This document shows positions 18,594 through 26,200 of a stretch of DNA of 64,000 nt, one piece after another. Made by a program: the position numbers and the translations under genes. The DNA comes from Bosea sp. F3-2 (lineage in GTDB: Bacteria; Pseudomonadota; Alphaproteobacteria; Rhizobiales; Beijerinckiaceae): contig NZ_CP042331.1 of assembly GCF_008253865.1 (NCBI RefSeq), forward strand, positions 4,925,501 through 4,989,500, given 5' to 3'. The notes below the pieces were generated by a model that saw only the letters and a list, made by a program, of their open reading frames with translations, did no database searches and was not told the origin of the DNA. Each line of letters starts with the position of its first letter. The first letter of the stretch is position 1.

Positions 18594-20747
18594 ATGACCG
18601 TCGCCCCGTTCTTGAGCTCCTCCTGGTATCGCGTCGCGCTCCGCAAGCCAAAACTGCGCGACCACACCTCTGTCCATCGTCACCGCTATCGCGGCAATGT
18701 CTGGTATGTCGTGCACGATCATGCCACCGGCCGGGTGCATCGCTTGTCGCCGGCGAGTTGCATGATGATTGCCGCGATGGATGGAGTGCGCACTGTCGAC
18801 CAGCTCTGGCATGAGATCGGAGCCAAGCTCGGAGAGGAGGCGCCAAGTCAGGGCGACGTGATCCGGTTGTTGGCTGAGCTCAATGCTTCCGACCTGCTGC
18901 AGACCGAGGTAACGCCCGATTCAACCGCGCTACTGGAGCGTGCCAAGCGAGCAGGACGATCCGGGTGGCTGAGTAATGTGCTGTATCCGCTGGCGCTGAG
19001 AATACCCTGCTGGCACCCGGACGCGTTCTTCAAGCGCACGCTGCCGATCGCCCGATGGCTGTTTGGCCGCCCGGGAGGAATATTGTGGCTGCTCATGGTG
19101 CTCCCGGCGTTGCTGCTGGCCGCGCAACACTGGCAAGACCTCAGTGCCGATGCCACCGACCGTATCCTCGCCACCGACAACATCGTACCGCTTGCTCTGA
19201 CCTATCTCTTGCTCAAGGTCATGCACGAATTCGGGCATGGATTTGCCGTCAAGGCATTCGGGGGAGCCGTGCACGAGTTCGGCGTGATGTTTCTGGTATT
19301 TGCACCGCTACCCTATGTCGACGCCTCGGCCGCATCGGGATTCCGCAGCAAATGGCAGCGCGCGCTTGTCGGCGCGGCCGGAATGATCGTCGAGGTGTTT
19401 ATCGCCGCGCTTGCACTCTATGTCTGGCTTGCGGTCGAGCCTGGAATTGCTCGGGCACTGGCTTTCAACGCCATGGTGGTCGCGGGTGTTTCCACCCTGG
19501 TGTTCAACGGCAATCCGCTCCTGCGCTATGACGGCTATTATATTCTTGCCGATCTGCTGGAAATCCCGAATCTTGCGCAGCGCGCCACCCGTTACTGGGG
19601 CTATCTCGTCGACCGATATGTGTTTCGCACCGATGGATTAAGAGATTTCGTTGCGACGGACGGCGAGCGCATCTGGTTCCTCCTCTACGGACCCGCTGCC
19701 TTCCTCTACCGTCAAGCAGTAATGCTTGCGATCGCTGTATTCATCGCTTCCCAGTACCTCACTGTCGGCATCGCGGTTGCGATCTGGAGTCTATTGACGG
19801 GTATCGCGTTGCCGATCGGCAGGGCATTGTGGCTGGTGCTCACAAGCCCGCGCCTTCGCCGCAATCGCACTCGCGCAATGACTGCGACCTTCGGCACAAT
19901 CCTGGCCGTCGGGATCGTCCTGTTTCTGATCCCGGCACCGCTCTACTTCACGACTGAAGGTGTGGTCTGGTTGCCGGAACATGCAATCGTGCGCGCGGGA
20001 ACGGACGGTTTCGTGCGCAACTTCCTGATCGAGCCCGGCCAAATGGTGCGGGCCGGCGACGCGTTGATCGAAAGCGAAGACCCTACATCCAGGACTGAAC
20101 TCGAAATCCTGCGCGCGCGCGTCGCTGAACTCGAGATTCGTCTTGCCACGGAGCGCTTTGCCGATCGCGTGCGTGCCGAGACCACAACCACGGAACTGGG
20201 GCAAGTGCGCGCCGAACTTGCGACCGCAACCAGCCGCGCAGCGCGGCTCGTTGTACGCAGTCGCAGCGATGGCATCTTCGCGGTGATGAAATCGCAGGAT
20301 CTGCCCGGGCGCTTTGTGCGCGAGGGCCTGCAGATCGGCTACGTGCTCCCACATGACTCGCGCATCATCCGTGCAACGATCCGGCAGGATGATATTGATC
20401 TTGTTCGTCATCAATTGCGCAGCATCACGGTCAAGCTCGCGGAGCGCCTCGATGAGACTCTGCCCGCGACGATCGTTCGCGAAGTTCCTGCCGGGCACAA
20501 CAATCTTCCCAGCAGGGCCTTGGGGGGTGCCGGCGGCGGCGCGCTCACGGTCGACCCGGCCGACCCGCAAGGAACCAGGACGCTACAGCGTGTTTTCCAG
20601 GTAGACGTCGAATTGTCCGCAAACGCCACGGCGCCGGCCGCGTTTGGCAGCCGTGCTTACGTGCGCTTCGATCATGTTTGGGAGCCGATAGGCTGGCAGA
20701 TGTGGCGTCGTGTGCGCCAATTGCTGCTGTCCCGGTTGCAGATCTAG
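18594..20747 (+). CDS. PqqD-like / M50 site-2 protease / HlyD fusion protein
   Basis: The 717-residue protein has an N-terminal winged-helix, PqqD-like part (about 25-105). A membrane zinc-protease core follows with HEFGHGFAVK at about residue 211 (HExxH) and NPLLRYDGYYILADLLE at about 306 (the second metal motif), between several hydrophobic helices. Residues about 445-700 are a HlyD-type part, with AGTDGFVRNFLIEPGQMVRAGD, a helical hairpin and VVRSRSDGIF. Proteins of this type occur in export systems, where the protease may cut a substrate or only serve as a membrane scaffold. The stop codon TAG is completed by the first base of the MITE at 20747; without it the stop would be TAA. Confidence 0.85.
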   Translation: MTVAPFLSSSWYRVALRKPKLRDHTSVHRHRYRGNVWYVVHDHATGRVHRLSPASCMMIAAMDGVRTVDQLWHEIGAKLGEEAPSQGDVIRLLAELNASDLLQTEVTPDSTALLERAKRAGRSGWLSNVLYPLALRIPCWHPDAFFKRTLPIARWLFGRPGGILWLLMVLPALLLAAQHWQDLSADATDRILATDNIVPLALTYLLLKVMHEFGHGFAVKAFGGAVHEFGVMFLVFAPLPYVDASAASGFRSKWQRALVGAAGMIVEVFIAALALYVWLAVEPGIARALAFNAMVVAGVSTLVFNGNPLLRYDGYYILADLLEIPNLAQRATRYWGYLVDRYVFRTDGLRDFVATDGERIWFLLYGPAAFLYRQAVMLAIAVFIASQYLTVGIAVAIWSLLTGIALPIGRALWLVLTSPRLRRNRTRAMTATFGTILAVGIVLFLIPAPLYFTTEGVVWLPEHAIVRAGTDGFVRNFLIEPGQMVRAGDALIESEDPTSRTELEILRARVAELEIRLATERFADRVRAETTTTELGQVRAELATATSRAARLVVRSRSDGIFAVMKSQDLPGRFVREGLQIGYVLPHDSRIIRATIRQDDIDLVRHQLRSITVKLAERLDETLPATIVREVPAGHNNLPSRALGGAGGGALTVDPADPQGTRTLQRVFQVDVELSANATAPAAFGSRAYVRFDHVWEPIGWQMWRRVRQLLLSRLQI

Positions 20748-21002
20748 AGGCTGTTATGGACCCAGGGAGCGCTTTGATGAGGTCAAAACGGCAAAGATGG
20801 GAGGAGTATTGCGCCGCCGATACGCCCGTATCGGCAAGCGATGCGACGCTGCAGCTTTGCCGTTTTGACCTCACCCATAGGGCGCGGCGCTTTTGCGCGA
20901 CTGCTGTGTCGTTCTTCGTAGCAAACCGGAAGGTTTGCGTCCTCGAACTCCTGGCATTCGCACAAAATCGCCAGCGTCGCTCCCTGGGTCCATAACAGCC
21001 TC
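20747..21002. mobile_element. 256-bp MITE with 25-bp perfect terminal inverted repeats
   Basis: The left end (20747-20771) and right end (20978-21002) are exact reverse complements over 25 bases. TA stands directly outside each end (20745-20746 and 21003-21004), a 2-bp target duplication like that of IS5/IS427 or IS630 relatives. No transposase is encoded. Inside lies a second perfect 19-bp inverted repeat (20778-20796 and 20855-20873) and a 9-bp hairpin (20816-20835). The element splits a tight operon: removing it restores a TAA stop and an 11-bp gap to the secA-like start. Confidence 0.85.
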
Positions 21003-21015
21003 TAAGGCCAACGAC

Positions 21016-23040
21016 ATGTCGCATCCGCGCAGCCTACGGCAGATCATGGATACGGGCTCGCTCGCGATGGATGCGCCCTATGCCGAACGCGCCAGTCACT
21101 GGGAGAGCCGCTTCGATGGCGCGCTGCTTGGCGGCTGGGGCCACATCTCGCCCTATCTATTGTTTGCAATGAGGCGACACCGGCTCTTGCGCTTCGCGCG
21201 GCTGGTCGAATCTCTGGAGCCACAGGTCATGAACCTGCCGGAGCGACGGCTGCGTGAGCTTGCGGATGAACTGCGCGCACGATTGCTGTCAGCGTGCCTG
21301 TACTCGCGCGAACGAGCCCTTTCATTTGCCCTTGCGCGCGAAGCGGCGCGTCGTCACGTCGGCATGCGCCACTTCCACGTTCAACTGCTGGGTGGCACCG
21401 CCATGATGGGAGGGGCTATCGCCGAAATGGAAACCGGCGAAGGCAAGACTTTGACGGCGTTGTTGCCTGCGATCACCGCCGCGCTCATGGGCCGTCCGGT
21501 TCATATCATTACCGTCAACGACTATCTCGCTCGCCGTGACGCTGAGCAACTCGGCCCGGTCTACAATGCGCTTGGTCTCACCGTCGGATTGGCCGAGCAC
21601 GGGCAATCGCCCCAGGAACGGCGGTGCGCCTATGCAAGCGACGTGACCTACTGCACCAACAAGGAACTCGTGTTCGATTATCTGCGCGACCGGCTGGCGC
21701 TCGGCCCGCGCCGCGCGGGCACTCGGCTCCTTGTTGACCGGATATTCAAGGACGGACACGTCAATGGCCATCAACCGCTGCTTCTCCGCGGCCTCCATTT
21801 TGCGATCGTGGACGAAGCCGACAGCGTGCTGATTGACGAAGCCCGCACGCCATTGATCCTTTCCGGAGCGCAGGAAGGCGCCGAGAACGCCGCCGGTCTC
21901 TACGAGGCTGCGCTCGACATCGCGCGCCGCTTGGAGCCCGGCGAAGCATTTCAGGTCCTGCCAAACGAAAAACTGATACGCCTCACCACACGTGGCGAAA
22001 ACCAAATCGCCAAGCTCGCCGCCGGATTGCCGGGTTTATGGGCGATTCGACGCGCCCGCGAGGAGCTCGTCCAGCATGCGCTTGCTGCCCTCCATCTGTA
22101 CCGCCGTGACGTCCAGTACATCGTTGCCAATGGCAAAGTGCAGATCGTCGATGAGTATACCGGGCGCGTCATGCCCGACCGCTCGTGGGAAAGCGGCATT
22201 CATCAGCTGATCGAGGCCAAGGAACACTGCACCATCACGGAGCGGCGCAAGACGCTCGCACAAATCACCTATCAGCGTTTTTTTCGCCGCTATATGCATC
22301 TCTGCGGCATGACCGGAACTGCGATCGAGCCGGCGGGCGAATTGTACGCCGCCTACGGCCTGCCGATCGTTCGCATTCCAACCAACAAACCGTTACGGCG
22401 CATGAATGCAGGCACGCGCATGCTGCCGACGGCAGAGCAGAAATGGGACGCTGTGGTCCGCTCCGTTCACGCGGCGACGCGAGCGGGCCGTGCCGTTCTG
22501 GTCGGAACCCGATCGGTGGAAGCTTCCGAACATATCTCGCGGCTGCTGCGCAAGGCAGGGCTCGAACCCATGGTCCTCAACGCGCGACAGGATCGCGAGG
22601 AAGCGGAGATCGTTGCGCGCGCGGGTCAACCAAGCAGGGTCACGGTCGCGACCAACATGGCCGGACGCGGGACCGACATCCAACTGCATTCGATGGTGCG
22701 CGAGGCAGGCGGTCTCCATGTCATCTTGACAGAGTACCATGAATCCCGGCGCATCGACCGCCAGCTCTTCGGACGCGCCGGTCGGCAAGGCGACCCAGGC
22801 AGCTACGAGGCCATCGTCGCTCTTGATGATGAACTCTTTCGACGCTTTTCCTCGCGCAGACTGCTCCAACTGGTCACTCGAAACCTGTCGCCTGATCGAC
22901 CAATTCCTGCCGCGATCGCGCGCGCGTTACGCAGCTGCAGTCAAAGCGTTGCCGAACGACTGCACGGGCGCGCGCGCCGAGCCGCTGTTGCTGAAGATCA
23001 GCGCGTCAACAAAGTTCTCGGCTTCGCGGGAACGGAATGA
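21016..23040 (+). CDS. Accessory SecA-type translocase ATPase
   Basis: The 674-residue protein has the SecA motor: METGEGKTLTA (Walker A, about residue 140), VTYCTNKELVFDYLRD, IVDEADSVLIDEARTPLILSG (Walker B, split here only by eye into VDEAD and IDEARTP; about 265-285), LCGMTGTA and TNMAGRGTDIQ (about 545). It is far shorter than housekeeping SecA (about 900): the substrate cross-linking part is reduced and the protein ends soon after the helical scaffold, without the Cys-rich C-terminal zinc motif. ATG 21016 is chosen; upstream codons in the open frame lie inside the MITE. Position between the M50-HlyD gene and the giant-protein gene suggests dedicated export of that protein through SecYEG or a variant. 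Confidence 0.85.
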   Translation: MSHPRSLRQIMDTGSLAMDAPYAERASHWESRFDGALLGGWGHISPYLLFAMRRHRLLRFARLVESLEPQVMNLPERRLRELADELRARLLSACLYSRERALSFALAREAARRHVGMRHFHVQLLGGTAMMGGAIAEMETGEGKTLTALLPAITAALMGRPVHIITVNDYLARRDAEQLGPVYNALGLTVGLAEHGQSPQERRCAYASDVTYCTNKELVFDYLRDRLALGPRRAGTRLLVDRIFKDGHVNGHQPLLLRGLHFAIVDEADSVLIDEARTPLILSGAQEGAENAAGLYEAALDIARRLEPGEAFQVLPNEKLIRLTTRGENQIAKLAAGLPGLWAIRRAREELVQHALAALHLYRRDVQYIVANGKVQIVDEYTGRVMPDRSWESGIHQLIEAKEHCTITERRKTLAQITYQRFFRRYMHLCGMTGTAIEPAGELYAAYGLPIVRIPTNKPLRRMNAGTRMLPTAEQKWDAVVRSVHAATRAGRAVLVGTRSVEASEHISRLLRKAGLEPMVLNARQDREEAEIVARAGQPSRVTVATNMAGRGTDIQLHSMVREAGGLHVILTEYHESRRIDRQLFGRAGRQGDPGSYEAIVALDDELFRRFSSRRLLQLVTRNLSPDRPIPAAIARALRSCSQSVAERLHGRARRAAVAEDQRVNKVLGFAGTE

Positions 23041-23275
23041 CAAAGAAGTTGACGACTAAACATCGATCGCGGCCAGATCGGCTTCCGCCCAGTCTCCTCG
23101 TTCCGCGCGAACGTCCTGATAGACTTAAACTAAAGCTGTTCACGTCGGTATGGTTAACAAGCGCAGAACGGTGTGGTATTGAAAGAGCGCATTGCTTAGC
23201 GCCCAATTCCGACAGGGTGGAATTGGGTTCCATATGCGAGCCCAAGAGTCCGCCGTTTGACGTTGGGAGAGCGCG

Positions 23276-26200
23276 ATGTCGAGTCCTGTGGGCTTGTTCA
23301 ATCGGGTAACGCGGCGGTTTGCCAATCGACGCGCGCGACGAGCGAGCAGCGACAGCAATCACGCTTCTCCACCTGCACAGCTTATCTTTGAAACGTTCGA
23401 GCCGCGGCTGCTGCTGGCTGCGGATCCCCTCGGCATTACGGCCGGCTACGCCTTCGACGAAGTTTCTGGCACCGCAGCGGCGGACGCGTCGGGCCATGGC
23501 ATCTCCGGTACGCTTACGAACGGCCCGACTTTCGCGGCGGGAAAGTACGGAAACGCTGTGGCGCTCGATGGCGTGAATGATTTCGTGAATCTCGGAAACC
23601 CGACTGCGCTGCAATTCACCGGCAGCATGACCGTCAGCGCCTGGGTCTATGTCAGCTCGTTTCCCTCCGATGACGCGGCGGTTGTATCCAAGCGCACCTC
23701 CGGCGAATCCGGGTACCAGCTCGATATCACCAAGGATACAGGCCCTCGCACCATCGGCTTCAAGCTCACGACCAACTCTGGCGGGGCGATGTTTCGCTAC
23801 GGCGCGACGCCGCTGCAGCTCAACACCTGGTATCATATCGCCGGCGTCTACAATGCCACCAACCAGACGCTGGACGTCTATCTCAACGGTACTCTCGACA
23901 ACGGCCAGCTGACCGGTACCGTCAGCAATTCCCAGCAGAATTCGACGGCGAACGTGAACATTGGTCGTCGCGCAGGCAATGCAGGCTTCGAGTTCCCCGG
24001 ACGGATAGACGATGTCCGCATCGCCGATCACGCGCTCACGCAGGCGCAGATCCAGACGGACATGATAACCCCGCTGGGGGGAACCACACCGCCGCCACAG
24101 GATACGGCCCCACCGACCGTTGCGCTCACGCCGCCGGCATCGATCCTCTCGAAAACGGTGAACCTTGCAGCCACGGCCTCCGACAATGTTGGCGTGGTCG
24201 GCGTGAAGTTCTTGCTTGATGCCAACACTGCGATCGGATCCGAGGATACCACGTCACCTTATGGCGTTTCCTGGAATACGACGACAGTATCGAACGGCCC
24301 CCACACCATTGCTGCACAGGCGCGCGACGCTGCCGGCAACATCACCACATCGACTGTAGCTACAGTTACCATCGACAACCAGGCGCCGACCGGTGCCGTC
24401 GTCATCAACGGAGGAGCGGCCGCGACCAACACCACGACCGCCACGCTTGCGCTGACCGCGACCGACGCGGTCACCTCGGTCACGCAAATGCGCTTCTCTA
24501 ACAATGGCACCTCATTTTCGACCGCTGAGGCGTTCGCATCCACCAAGACATGGACGCTCTCTAGCGGAGCCGGCACCAAGACCGTCTATGTCCAGTTTGC
24601 AGATGCCGCGGGCAACTGGTCGACCGCCGCCACCGATACCATCATCCTCGATACGACGGCCCCAACGATTTCGGCGCAGACCGCAACCAACATCACCGGC
24701 AATTCGGCGCAGATCACATGGACGAGCAACGAGGTTGCGACTTCACGCGTCGAATACGGACTCACGACAAATTATGGCACGACGACGACGCTTGATCCGA
24801 CCTTGGTGACAGCGCACAGCGTCGCGCTCAGCGGTCTTGCCTCCAACACCACCTATAATTATCGCGTCCGCTCGATCGACGCCGCCGGAAACGAAGCGAT
24901 CAGCGCGAACAGCACATTTAAGACCGCCGCTGCGTCAGATGCGACGCCCCCCTCAGCCACCATCACCGCGCCGACGGGATCTGCGCAGCTCTCCGGCGTG
25001 GTGACGATCAGTGCCAATGCATCCGACAACATTGGCGTCGGCGGCGTAACCTTCCTAGTGGACAATGTCGCGATCGGCGGAGGCGAGGACAAGACGGCTC
25101 CGTATAGCGTCAGTTGGGACACAACTACTGTTGCCAACGGAGCGCACACAATCGTCGCGCGCGCGCGCGACACATCCAACAACACCGCGGACTCCACACC
25201 TGTCACGGTGACGGTATCCAACACGCAGATCGCCGGTATAGCCGTGGCCTACTCTTTCGATGAGGGAGTTGGCGCGACAGCCAACGATTCCTCTGGCCAG
25301 GGAAATACAGCGACGCTGGCCAATGGCGTTGCCTGGGTGGCGGGCCAGCATGGCAAGGCCGCGAGCTTCGACGGCGTCAACGACTACATCACGATCCCGA
25401 ATTCCACCTCGACCAATATTTCTGGCAACGCGCTGACATTGTCGATGTGGATCAATCCCCAACCGCTGGCGAGCGGTGATTCAGTCGTGATCGGGAAATT
25501 CTGGAATACGACAATGTCCTCGCCTTACTATCAGTATGGCCTGGAGCTTGGCGGCGGCAACAGAACCGACTTTTACATAGGGACAAGCAGTGGGCCGCGC
25601 ATCGCCGCGGCGGGCACCACGTTACCGTTCAATCAGTGGACCCATCTTGCCGTCACGTTCGATGGCTCGCAGGTGCGGACCTATGTCAACGGCACCCTCG
25701 TCAACACGCAGGCGCTCTCCGCATCGATCACGGCTCGCGGCAACGCCATGAATATCGGAGCGGATGCCTCGACCGCGCAATTCCAGAAGGGATTGCTTGA
25801 TGATTTGCGGATCTACAATCGCGTGCTCACGCAGACGCAGATTCAGTCGGATATGACCACAGCCGTCGGCGGCCCGGTTGCCGGATCGCCGCAGGTGTCG
25901 ATTGATGTCCCGGCCAACGGCGCCCAAGTGAGCGGCATCGTCAATGTGACAGCCAACGCAACCGACGACACCGGCATCGCCAACGTTCAGTTCTACGTCG
26001 ACAATGTGGCGACAAGCTCGCCCGATACGACAGCGCCCTACACGCTTGCGTGGGACACCCGCGCGGTAAGCAACGGTGCACATGTGTTGACGGCCATCGC
26101 GACCGATCTGGACGGCCATTTTACGACATCCGCTTCCGTCAGCGTTACCGTCGCCAATGCGAGCTTCTTCCAGAACGAAATACTGGCGACCGGCTTCAAT

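Noticed and set aside
18594..20747. Reading the PqqD-M50-HlyD protein as part of a RiPP bacteriocin system
   Set aside because: No precursor peptide, radical-SAM or cyclodehydratase gene is nearby; the SecA-like gene and the giant cargo fit export better.
23006..24031. 341-codon minus-strand frame
   Set aside because: Antisense shadow of the giant-protein gene, crossing the intergenic gap and the end of the secA-like gene.
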